Shown here: positions 32,781 through 43,823 of the stretch, one piece after another
Layout: each line of letters opens with the position of its first letter
Numbering within the stretch: position 1 is the stretch's first letter
Assembly (NCBI GenBank): GCA_001972305.1
Contig: BDDD01000426.1
Span: 222,617 to 286,616 of the forward strand
DNA length: 64,000 nucleotides
Direction of reading: 5' to 3'
Source of the DNA: Cephalotus follicularis
Taxonomy: Eukaryota; Streptophyta; Magnoliopsida; Oxalidales; Cephalotaceae
Notes under the pieces: generated by a model
Database searches by the model: none
Told to the model about the DNA's origin: nothing
What the model saw: only the letters and a program-made list of their open reading frames with translations
Made by a program: the position numbers and the translations under genes

Positions 32781-34957
32781 TGTAATAACCGTAATTTCAA
32801 ATTTAATGTATATTATATAAATGATGAATAAATTATACATTGAATTGAAATTAATGCTTAATTGTCCATTGATTAAGCTAATAGTTGTTATTGGGTTAAG
32901 TTGAGGGCTTAATTGAATGGAATTAAGATGAATGAAGGACTAAATTGAATTAAATTGAAAGTTATTTGAAAGAACCTTGAGGAAGCTAAAATCTGGTGCA
33001 TAAACGTCGACGCCAAAGAGAAAGACGTTAACGCCCTGAGCCCAGACAGGTGTTCTGATACGTGTCAATTGAAGAGAACAAATAACATGAGTGGCTTTCA
33101 ACTTGGACTGGTGTTCTGCTGGTGTTAGATGAAAAAGAACGTGGCAAACAATCAAGAATGAAGAAACACAAGGTGCCAGCTGCTAACTGAGGGAGAGATC
33201 AGTGTCTTGGGCTACTGACCTACAAACTGAGAAAAACAGTGAGATTAATGGAGTTAGAGAGAGAAGAGAAAGTGTTGAATATTTGAGTTAGAAGATTAAA
33301 GGAATCACTGAGATAAATTCCTCATATCAGATACTGTTGTGAATCAAGTTGAGAATTAGAAATCTTATGGGAAAAAGAGAAATCAATCTGATGTACTGAG
33401 TTTGCATGCAAAATGGATTTATTTCTGTGGAATTATTGAAGATTGAATTGTTGGAGGAGTATTGCATCTCTAAAGAGAAGAATCAATCCGAATTGATTCT
33501 AAGATAGCATCTGAAGTAGGATTTATGACATGTTTATGAAGATATAACATGTATATTGTGTTAGGATATTTATATGTACTTGCATATTGATGTTAGACTG
33601 AATTAAAATGTTAAGTTCATGCTCTGTTTTGGAATGGCTATGGTTGAGTGGTATGTATATTCTATTATGCTGAGAATGATGCACAAACAAAGGTTAAACG
33701 TCGACGCCAAAGAAGAAAAACATTGACGCTTAAGGTTCTTACCTTAACGCGTCGATCCCAAAGAGAAAAACGTCGACGCCTAAGAGAAAAACGTTAACGC
33801 CTTACTGAAACAGTCGATATTTTTATCCTATTTATGTTTGATTCTTATGAGATTACACTGGCTTCCATATTGAATGATTCTAATAATCAATCCTCGCTAT
33901 GTGTAGTCAGATTATATGAGTTGAATAGCTTATGCATTACTACTGCTTTGATTCTTGAAATCGATAGAGATTACCCTGTTGTTAGCAAATTGCATATTAC
34001 TTGGAAGTGATAACTGTTATAGTTATGTTATATCTACGAAAGTAATTTATATAAATACTACTGTTTCAAATGTTTCAAGAACTAAGTGCTATATGTACAA
34101 CTGAATGTTTTAAACATTACTGTTTTCTGTAATGAGAACCTATTGTTACTGTTATACTGTTTTCTCTACCAATGAGAACTACTATTTATATTATATTATA
34201 TATGTAGTAAACTGAATTGATCGTGATTGACTGTCTGTTAGTCTACTGATCGGAGTGTATCGCTGACTACAGAGGTGGGCCTAGGTGCCAGGAGTTGGCT
34301 AGAGCTTATACACCAAACTTATCTGCCTTGCAGATCTTGACTGTTAATTTTTCATTAAATGACGGCAATACTGTTTATCTTTTCTTTCATCATCGGGGTG
34401 TATGGTGATAGTTAGGTGGTGCATCATTAGGGCTAGGAGGTAGCGACGTGTGACACCCACTGGTCTTCGAACAACTTAACTAATTGTACCCTTGTGGTAT
34501 TCCTGATAACTGATTGTTTGTAGCCACTTGGCATGGTTTATTATATAGATTGATTTATATATATACCTTATTGAAATATAAATTGTCATACATGATTACA
34601 TCTGTATATTCATCTTCATGCGTATTTCCTACCTAGCCGAGTAGACAAAAGGCTAATACCTACATATTTCATATTGATGAGGAGAATTGGAGACGTGCCG
34701 CTGAAGCCTTACATTGAATAATTTTATTTAAGGTTATAATTTGTAAATAAGTCATACCCTTGTTATAATTACATTATCGATATGTAATATATAACTTTGA
34801 ATTGAATAAGTTTAAACATATAGTATGGCCTACATATGTATACTATTTTGGACAACCCAGTATTATTTATGCTTCCGCAAAATTAAGAATTTTAATTAAT
34901 TGGTAAATACTGGATTAATTTGATTAACCATGTGTTAATAAAAATAGGGGTTTGACA
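32781..34957 (+). mobile_element. Solo LTR in the accessory ORF of copia X
   Basis: This 2,177-bp block starts TGTAATAACCGTAATTTC and ends AGGGGTTTGACA, with the target CCAAT on both sides (32776-32780 and 34958-34962). No coding region, PBS or purine tract is seen. Motifs AAACGTCGACGCC and AAACGTTAACGCC occur at 33003-33040 and 33695-33805. The start resembles the TGTAATGACCG LTRs of the Tekay element at 36522, so it is probably gypsy, plus strand. Confidence 0.9.
33695..33805 (+). promoter_or_regulatory. GTCGAC-type motif cluster in the solo LTR
   Basis: Five units with the core AAACGTCGACGCC or GTTAACGCC lie within 110 bases. Two earlier units lie at 33003-33040. Confidence 0.55.
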
Positions 34958-35777
34958 CCAATGTCCTAGCCTCTTATGCTTCTTGAAACCCATTCTACCA
35001 AGGGTTCCTCTTCCAAGTGTGTCAGCCTGTTGGAGAGCATGGTGAACTTCACCTTCCAAAGAGACTCCAAAATGTTGGAGGATTTTTGTCATGATATTTC
35101 CATGTGGAAGTTAGGCTTTTTCTTTGTTTCTCATTGTCTTAATGTGCCTAGAATATAGTGAAAGCTTCCATGTGAGTGACTTCATTGAAACCACCAGCCT
35201 TTGGAAGAATATGAGCAGACACAACACGATGAAGAAAGCGATAGTTCAAGTTCAAATTCCTCGAAAACATCTTTCGGCTACTTTGGCAATTTGACTAAAC
35301 AAGAGGTGCACACAATCCTTTTTCATAAAACCATCCTTTTCTTCCCAATCTCGGTACGACCAACCTGTAGTACCATCCGTGGGGATGTTCAATATAGAAC
35401 CAAGGATCTTAGTGGTTAACTCCATTTGAACTCCTTTGACATTAGTGCTAATCACCACTCTACTATTTAGCACATCATGAGCATAAAATTCCTTCATTAA
35501 GTTCGGATAATTTTTTAGATTGATTGCAAAAAGAGGTGATATTTCACACTATTTAGCCAGTCAACAATCAGAAAGCCCTCCGTATTGCAAAAATCAAAAT
35601 CTGGCACTTTCCTAACCAAAATTTTTCTATCAAAGTAAGCTTGAGGATACCATAACTCATGAGGAGAAACCTCAACTTATGGCACTTGTCTTTCTACCCA
35701 TGGTACCCTCTTGATCGATTTCTTCTGCCCCTTGAAGTCCCCTCTTCCTCCACGTTAGATCTTTTAGTTCTAACCAT

Positions 35778-36455
35778 ATATGATGCTTGAATCTTAAGAG
35801 ATATGATGATTTAATGCAGTAATATGTTGTGGGATGAAGTTTTGATATGATTTGGAGTGTTTATGGATGATTTTTTGTGATTTTAGTGAGAGAAATCGAG
35901 GAATAGGTTTTTAGAAAAAGTTAGGGTTTTGGAATTTTGTAAACTGACGGCGCTTTAAGTTAAAAACAAGACTTAAGCGGCGACGCTTTACTCAAGGCGT
36001 CAGTGCTTAATCCTGGAGATTTATAGATATTAAAAAATAGAGCATAAGCGCTAGCGCTTAGATTCTTGCCGTCAACGCTTTGTCTGCAATTTCACAGAAA
36101 AGTGCCAATTTGACAGTAAAAGCACAAGTTTTTAACCAAGGATTAAGATTTTGATCTTTTAGGCTCAATTTTTTTTTTTGAATGTTTCAATCTCAAACTT
36201 TTTGTGTCCATTACAAATGTTAATTAACACTTTCTTGAAGACAAAGAATTTCATAAACTCAACTAAGATTTTACAACAAAAAAAAAATTCAAAGTTCATT
36301 TAAAATCTCTCTTACACATTTCTTAGACCAAAAACAAAAAATGAACTTATGAGTGCACGAGGCATGTAACAAGTGTGAATAATCACATCAACATCAATCA
36401 TATAACAATCAAAACACATTTAAACAAAAAAAAAATTGGACATCACATCTAACAT
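35778..36455 (-). other. Spacer between copia X pol and the accessory ORF, with a palindromic cluster
   Basis: No coding sequence is seen. At 35945-36085 a cluster of GGCGACGCTTT, TAAGCGCTAGCGCTTAG and GTCAACGCTTTG motifs resembles the U3 clusters of the LTRs. Its placement 170-310 bases before the ORF start at 35777 could indicate a promoter. Confidence 0.5.
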
Positions 36456-36521
36456 TTAATCAATGTCACATAAACCTAATTTCGTTCTAAGATTAGAGAA
36501 TGTTTTTTCATCAAGAGGTTG
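36456..36521 (-). pseudogene. End of copia X pol
   Basis: The frame gives QPLDEKTFSNLRTKLGL and a stop at 36456-36458, the usual end of plant copia pol after ADIFTQPL. It continues from 51028 across the Tekay insertion. Confidence 0.9.
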
Positions 36522-36622
36522 TGTAATGACCGAAAATTTTGTTAAGGTTATTGTTTATGGAAATATGGTTGCTATAAGTGTTGCATGGTGTGTTGTGTGT
36601 ATGTTTTGCGTCTTGTGGCATT

Positions 36623-36832
36623 GAAAGCATCGACTAATTTCGTACCCAAAACACATCAAATTTATTAGCTTAAGCATCAACGGTTTATTAAAGCATAGTG
36701 GAAAAAAGCGGCAACGCTTTTAAGCCATATTTTCTTTGTTAAACGCGTTCAATCGGTGACGCTTAGTAGTAAAGCGGCAGCACTTTGAGGTTAAAGTGAC
36801 GACGCTTAATGTTTAAACTTTGATGCTTTAAG
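36623..36832 (+). promoter_or_regulatory. GTCGAC-type motif cluster in U3
   Basis: Units such as GCATCGACTAATTTC, AAGCGGCAACGCTTTTAAG and AAAGTGACGACGCTTAA recur about eight times. The 3' LTR counterpart at 45845-46063 keeps more CpG (AAGCGTCGACGGTTT), so the differences look like CpG decay. Confidence 0.6.
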
Positions 36833-37053
36833 TGTTATTTGTCATTTTGTAAATTACTGACAATAATTAACGGACACATGTCAAGAGACGGATCAAGGAC
36901 TTAGGATATTTTGGCCAACTGTCAATATTTTAACATAAAAGAGGACAAGTATCGTTTAATCTGAGGAAGAGAATTTTAACACATGGGCGGCGTGTAACAT
37001 AGGCGACGTAACGTGACGACTGAAGAAGGTAAGGAAGCTGCAGGTAACTTCCC

Positions 37054-37061
37054 TATAAATA
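37054..37061 (+). promoter_or_regulatory. TATA box of the Tekay 5' LTR
   Basis: TATAAATA after CCC, conserved at 46283-46290 and 6716-6723. Confidence 0.65.
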
Positions 37062-37216
37062 CGTGGGTAAGTAAAACGTCTTCTGCCAAGAAATTACTGA
37101 GAGAAGTTTTAGAGAAAAGAAGGAGAGAAAGAAAGAGAGAATAGGAGAGAAAAGAAGAGAAGGAAATTTCTGCAAAAATTTCAATGTAGAAAATGAGAGA
37201 AGGAGATTAAAGTAAG

Positions 37217-37918
37217 GTAAGGATTTTTACTCACTTTTCTAAAGTATTTTATTCTATATTTTTATACCAAAGTATTTTGTGTTGTTTGTGGAAATTATGC
37301 AGTAAATTGTTATGTTTTATGTATTCTGAATTTCTGCCAAATTCTTGATGAAATTCTATGTTTAAAATTATTGCTTATGTTCTGCTATTATTTTCAATAA
37401 AATTATGATTTTTATCATTCTGAAATCGTTGAAATGTCTACTATAATTTTATTGTTTTGCTATATATATAAATTCAGTTTTACAAATGTTGTACAAATTT
37501 ATTTTTATGGAAACCTTGAGCTGATCACTCAAAGTATTAAGAAATGATTTTATGAAAAGATAATAAACTGAGATGAACAAATCTTGGATTGCGATCCAAG
37601 GGGGATTAATCCAAGGATTAAATGAGTGGATAGTGCTCACGGACAAGCATATGATGTAAGGATAGTAATCGGGGAGTGCACAATGCCCCGTGAAGCAAAA
37701 GGTTTTAGTTGGGTTATTTAAGTTTATACAACCCCTCAGTTATTTATGAAATGTTCTGATTCATGAGATATGATAAAAAAAAAAAGAAATGAAATGTTCA
37801 GTTTCATGGGATATGAACAGAAAAGAATGAATGTGATGAAATGTTTATTTTGAAACCCTTACTGGGCTATTTAAGCTCAATTCTTTTAAATGTTTTGTTT
37901 TTAAATAAAATTTTTCAG
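37217..37918 (+). other. Candidate leader intron in the LTR
   Basis: AAG|GTAAGG at 37217 and AAATAAAATTTTTCAG ending at 37918. Both edges are conserved in the 3' LTR (46462 and 50657) and in the solo LTR at 6087-8113. Confidence 0.4.
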
Positions 37919-38285
37919 GGAATGGATGAACGAAGAGATTTCGAGCTTTAGAGTGAGCTCATAAATGAAGCTTTTGAAAAGATATTATGTTATACATTAA
38001 TCATGATAATGTTTTATAAATACATTGATTATGATCGTTATAGTTTATGATGGTTTCAAATAAAGCATGATGTTTTGAAGTTTAGTATTGAAATGTTGTA
38101 AGTTATATTTGAGACTATGAGAGGTTTGATAAATGTTAGCAATTAGTAAGATTGTTAAAGGATTAAAGTCTTCACTCACACGTAGCGCACCGAATCTTTG
38201 TAGCTCGCTTTGAGTTAGCAAATACACAATCTACATCCTCAAATATAACAATACATAAACTCTCTGATATCAAATACAAGTTTTA

Positions 38286-38480
38286 ATGGCTAAGAACTAG
38301 AAGCTACATGAAGAAAAAGAAAATTTGAGACAGATAATAGCAAATAATCGAGAAGAATATTACACTCATATATGCCAGGTGGAGGAAGAATATAATGCAA
38401 AGTTAGAAAGAAAGAACGTGATTCTTAGAGAAACTAAATCAAACTTGTGTATAATATGTAGAAATGTGAAATATGTATGA
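38286..38480 (+). pseudogene. Small leader ORF before gag, coiled-coil-like
   Basis: Starting at ATG 38286, a 64-codon frame reads MAKN, a stop (TAG), then KLHEEKENLRQIIANNREE and KLERKNVILRETKSNLC. Apart from codon 5 (probably CAG to TAG) the frame is open to a stop at 38478-38480. The heptad-like pattern of Leu, Ile and Val suggests a coiled coil. It does not overlap gag, which starts at 38608. I do not recognise the protein, and it may be chance. Confidence 0.4.
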
Positions 38481-41400
38481 AGGAGATGTATGATAAATAA
38501 ATTGTTAGTTCTGTGAAAAGATCTTGAGTATTAGAATTCTGTTTTGTTTTGTCTAGCAATGAATAGAATTGACTAAGGTTAAGTACTAACTTGTGAATAC
38601 TAACTAGATGGCTAACGTAAGAAGAAATCGTGGTCAAAGGAGAAATGGCAATACACAAGACAACGGAGAAAATGATTCTTTAAATATGGTTTTGAATCGA
38701 TTGGCTCAAGTTATTGACAATAACAATGGTTATAACCATCAAGCGCCTTTACCGGCAACTCCAACCCTTGAACAATTCGTGAGACAAAATCCGAAGGCAT
38801 TTTCAGGGATGGTAGATCCTTTGGAAGCAGAGGCGTGGATCTAAGGACTTGAGAATATTTTCAGAGCATTAAATTGTACTAACCATCAGAAGGTAGAATT
38901 TGCAATCTACAAGCTAGAAGGAGAAGCCGATCAATGGTGGAACATGATCGAGAGAACGAAAATACAACGAGAGTTAGAAGCAATGACATGGGAGGGATTT
39001 AAGGAAATATTTTTAGACAAATATTTTCCTCAAACAATGAAGGATAAAATGGAAGAGGATTTTCTCCGATTGGAGCAAGGTGAATTGGAAACCGTAGCAC
39101 AATAAGAGGCAAATTTTGCGAGGCTGTCTCGATACGTGGCTCACATGGTGCCAACAGAAGAAAGAAGGGCAAACAGGTTTTGCCAGGGTGTGATAGCGCA
39201 AGACCTGCGAACCTATGAAGCAGTTTTGAGGTGCGCACTGAGAATAGAAATCGACAATCAGAAATATCAACAACAACAACGAGTGGATCAAGGACAAGGA
39301 AAAAGGAAGGCTGGTGAATCCTCTAATAATAAAAATAAGAAAGGAAGATCTGATGGGGGAGGAGACCATAAACCCTGTCAGCAGAGCGGAAATACTCATC
39401 GTGGGGAATGCCTTCTAGGAAAGGAAATTTGTTATAAGTGTAGAAAACTGGGACATCAAGCAAGAGAATGCAAGCAAGGACAAGTACAAACCCAGAATCA
39501 ACAACCCATCAGATGTTATAATTGCGGTCAAGAAGGTCATATGTCAAACCAATGCATTAGACCAAAGATAGGAGGACAAGGAGAGGGTGGAGAACAACAA
39601 AGAGCACCAGCTAGGACATATGCTATGACAACGGACGAGGTGGAGAATCCTAATGATATGGTGACAGGTACTTTTCCCGTATGCTCTAAAGCTGCTTATA
39701 TATTGTTTGATACGGGAGCAACACATTCATTTGTGTCCCTATATTTTGTGCATTATTTAAGTACCCCATCATAAAATTTGGATATAAGTTTAGCTGTTGA
39801 AACACCCAGAGGTACCACCCTGATAGCTGATAAGGTGCATAGGTCATGTGAGTTAAAGCTTTGTGATAGGAACATGCTAGTAGACCTAGTACCTCTAGCA
39901 ATCCTAAATTTTGATTTCATACTAGGCATGGATTGGCTTTCAGCGAATCATGCTAGTATTGACTGTTTCAAGAAGGAGGTTAGGTTTGCTATACCTGACC
40001 AACCCGAGTTTGTTTTCCAAAGCACGGGTGTCATATCAACAATCCAAGCTAAATGATTGTTGAGAAACGGCTATGAAGGTTATCTTGCATATGTGGTGAA
40101 CACTAAGAAGATAGAAGACGTTCATGTTGTCAAGGAATTTATGGATGTGTTTCCTAAAGATTTACCGGGCGTACCATTTGATCGAGAGATAGAATTTGCA
40201 ATTGATTTGGTACCCGGAACGACTCCAATTTCGAAGAGTCCCTATCGTATGGCGCCAGTTGAGTTGAAAGAATTGAAGAATCAGTTGCAAGAACTTATGG
40301 ATAAGGGATTTATCCGACCGAGTGTATCACCATGCGGTGCACCGGTGTTGTTCGTAAACAAGAAAGATGGCACAACGAGACTCTGCATCGATTATCGAGA
40401 ATTAAATCGAGTTACTATCAAGAATAAATACCCACTGCCAAGGATCGACGATCTATTTGATCAACTCAAGAATGCTCGATATTTCTTGAAAATTGATCTT
40501 CGATCAGGCTATCATCAAGTAAAGGTCAAGAAGAAGGATGTACTGAAAACTGCTTTTAGAACAAGATATGGACATTACGAGTTTCTGGTAATGTCATTTG
40601 GACTGACAAAAGCTCCTGCTGTATTTATGGACTTGATGAATAGGATATTCAGCAAAGTTTTGGAACACTTCGTAATTGTTTTCATTGATGATATACTGGT
40701 GTATTCAAAGAATCAAGAGGAGCATGAAGAACATTTGACAAGTGTGCTGCAAAGGCTGAGGAAGGAACAACTGTATGCTAAGTTCAGTAAATGCCAATTC
40801 TGGATGGTGGAAGTATCCTTTTTAGGACCCGTGATCACACGGGAAGGTATCTCAATAGACCACGCTAAAACAGAGGCGATAAGAGAATGGTAGAGACCAA
40901 CAACGGTAGCCGAGATATCAAGTTTTCTTGGATTAGCAGGTTACTACAGAAGGTTCGTTGAAAATTTCTCTCTCATCGTGAACCCTCTGACAAGGTTGAC
41001 ACAAAAGAGTGTCAAGTTCAAATGGTCTGACCAATGTGAGAAGAGTTTCTTGGAGCTCAAAGAGAGATTGATGAACACACCAATATTAGCCTTACCATTT
41101 GGATCAGAAGGCTTTGTGATATATAGCGATGCATCTCTCAAAGGGCTAGGTTGTGTGTTGATGCAACAAGGGAAAGTGATCGCTTACACTTTTACGCAAC
41201 TTAAAGTGCACGACTAGAATTATCCTACTCATGATCTTGAATTGGCTGCGGTTATTTTTGCACTAAAGATTTGGCAACATTATCCTTATGGAGAAAAAAG
41301 TGAAATTTTTACTGATCATAAAAGCCTCAAATGTATTTTCACCCAAAAAGAGTTAAACATCAGGCAAAGGAGATGGCTTGAACTCCTTAAAGATTACGAC

Positions 41401-42726
41401 TACACAATACAGTATCATCTAGGAAAAGCGAACGTTGTAGCAGATGCTTTAAGTCGCAAGAGCACGAGAAACTTAGCAATGACGATTACCACACAAGAGG
41501 AGTTAGTAAGAGATTTTCAAAAGTTGAACTTGGAAATTATAAGGGAAGGGAAGGCAACTTCCCTATCTCAAGTCATAGCTCAACCCTCTTTAGTTGAAAG
41601 AATAAAACAATGTCAGTTTGATGATTTAGAGCTTAAGGAAATAGCAGAGGGAGTACGAAATGGAAAAGTTTCACGCTTCAATTTGGGAGACGATGGCGTA
41701 TTGAGATTTGACACAAGATTGTGTGTCCCATCAAATGCCGATTTGAAGAAGGAAGCATTGATGGAAGCACATAGTTCAAATTTTTCAGTACACCCTGGAA
41801 GTACAAAGATGTATAGGGACTTGCTAGACCTATATTGGTGGAATAACATGAAGAGAGAAATTGCAGAATTTGTGTCAACATGTCTAGTTTGTCAACAAGT
41901 TAAAGCTAAGCACCAATTGCCAAAAGGAACTCTACAATCACTACCCATACCCGAATGGAAGTGGGAGCATATCAGTATGGATTTTGTAACTGGACTTCCA
42001 AGGACAGCTAAAGGGAATAACACAATATGGGTGATTGTGGATCGCTTAACGAAATTTGCTCATTTTCCACTGGTTAAGGACAGTTATTCATTGTGTCAAC
42101 TGGCTAGGATATATGAACAAGAAATAACCAGGTTACATGGCGTACCGGTATCGATTGTCTTAGATCGAGATCCCCGTTTCACATCAATATTTTGGAAGAG
42201 TCTACAAAATTCTTTGGGTACAAAATTAAATTTTAGTATGGCATACCACTCGCAGACGGATGGACTGTAACGCCTCGTAGCTGTTTTGGAGTCTAAAAAA
42301 AACTTTTTCTATCGTGTATAATTTTTGTTTTTATGGGCTTTGGACTTATTTGAGTAAGAGAGGAAAGTTAAGTGTTGATTTTGTTATAAGCCCGAGTGTA
42401 AAGTGTGATTAGGAATAGTTGGAGGACTTAAGTGCAAAGCTTGTTGAGGAAGTTTCCAAATCCCAAGGTTTAATGATGGTTTTGTGGAGATTGGCAAAGA
42501 GATATTTTCTTTTGGTGTTGGCTTTTCCCTTAGCTTTGGCAAGTTAGAGTGAGAGAGAGTTCTAGTTCTTCTTCTTCTTCTTCTTCCTTGTCTTTGACGA
42601 GCGGGAGGAGAACAACAGTTTGAAGCTTTCCAAGCTTAGCGGAGAAGCAGCCAGGCGCAGTAGCAGATGAGGAGAAAGAGGAGAAGTTCTTGTCAGTTGA
42701 AGCCAGTAAGAACGAAGCCAAGAACT

Positions 42727-43823
42727 GTGAGTGGGACATCCCTTCTATGTTTCTAGTTGTTTCATGATGTTCTTGATAACTCATTCAGTTTTCAATTTCT
42801 AGTACAGTGAGAGATTTCTAACGGGAATTTGTTTCCCTAGCCTCTTCGTATGTTTTCCTTGACAGAAGAGAGAGAGAGACAGAGTTTCTGAGAACTAGAG
42901 CTCAAGTTTCTTCTAAGTGAATTAGTCACTTTCCAGAGAAGGTAACGCGTACGTGCTTAACCCCACTCCTCGACCTACTATTGTCTATGATGGGAAGTCG
43001 AGCGAGTCTGCCCCCAGGTCCTACCTGGATCTCCTTTACACTATTGTCTATGATGGTGTTTAGGGTTTGAGTGCAGCCGAGCACTATGTACATAGCTCCA
43101 ACCTCCTCGGTCTACTATTGTCTATGATGGAAAACCAAGAGAGACTGTCCCCAGGTCCTACCTGGACCTCCTTTACACTATTGTCTATGATGGTGTTTAG
43201 GGTTTGAGTACAGCAGAGCTAAGTTGCCATAATAGAGATTAGAGCCTTTCAGTAAGTCTTCTAGAGGAGGACTTTATCTTCGACAGTCATGCCTTCAGCT
43301 TAGATAAGTAAGTAAAACTAAGAAATAGCAAGCTCGGACGAGAACCATGGGTTCTCAACAGACACTGCCAAGTAGGCTTCGGCCTAGATCAGCTCAGCTC
43401 AGCGCCACTATAAGTTGGCAACTATATTATGTAAACAGCTGAGCAAAGCAAAGCATAGGAAAGAAAAGTATGTTCCAAGCTAGTCTCATCTTTCTCGGCA
43501 CCTTAAGCCAAGTTGGATCCTCTTACAGAGTACTTCAACAAGTCTTTGTTTTATCTCAAGTTTTTCTTCAGCTTTTGTAAGTATCTTAGAGCATCAGTTA
43601 AGAAGAGGAAAGAGTAAGCTTTTCTTTCATGTCCTTTGAGCGTTTCATCATATGTGAGCCATGACAATTATGTTTGTATAGTTGTTTTTCCCCAGTTGGG
43701 ATCCTTAATCATGTTCATGGTATGCTTTCTTTCAGCACATTCATTTTAAAGAATGTACCAGAGGATGTTTTATTCTCATTCACTTAGTTAGTTGGACTAA
43801 TCCCCTCACATATTCTTTTGCAG
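42727..43823 (+). other. Candidate intron within the solo LTR
   Basis: GTGAGTGGGACATCC at 42727, TTGGACTAATCCCCTCAC near 43793 and TATTCTTTTGCAG ending at 43823 form an intron-like module of 1,097 bp. The donor and branch-point-like blocks are shared with 12232-13085 and 9542-10691. Confidence 0.4.
42969..43216 (+). repeat. Tandem duplication with CTATTGTCTATGATGG motifs
   Basis: Two copies of about 110-140 bases start with CCTCGACC or CCTCGGTC and each hold CCCAGGTCCTACCTGGA. CTATTGTCTATGATGG occurs four times (42978, 43041, 43115 and 43178), and once in the LTR at 4963-11266 (9900-9915). Confidence 0.8.

Larger units (their letters stand above)
32408..35777 (-). pseudogene. Accessory 3' ORF of copia X, plant transposon protein domain, split by a solo LTR
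   Basis: SIRE-type elements carry an extra ORF between pol and the 3' LTR. From an ATG at 35777 (MVRTKRSN) pieces in several frames give QAYFDRKILVRKVPDF, GFLIVDWLNSV, MKEFYAHDVLN, NIPTDGTTGWSYRDW, HRFLHRVVSAHILPK and KILQHFGVSLEGE. These resemble the Putative plant transposon protein domain (PF20167). After the solo LTR (32781-34957) comes a Glu/Asp-rich tail, with KRLERKLIKTG, ending at a stop at 32408-32410. The function of this protein family is unknown. The copy in 61668-62438 is a close relative. Frameshifts and stops are many, so it is a pseudogene. Confidence 0.75.
36522..38214 (+). repeat. 5' LTR of the Tekay element, 3' end deleted
   Basis: It aligns with the 3' LTR up to TCGCTTTGAG. 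The segment AGCATAAAGTGAGCTCGAATCGGGGGCATTACA-like end and the primer site are missing, and TTAGCAAATAC follows directly. A motif cluster lies at 36623-36832, a TATA box at 37054-37061 and a candidate intron at 37217-37918. Confidence 0.92.
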
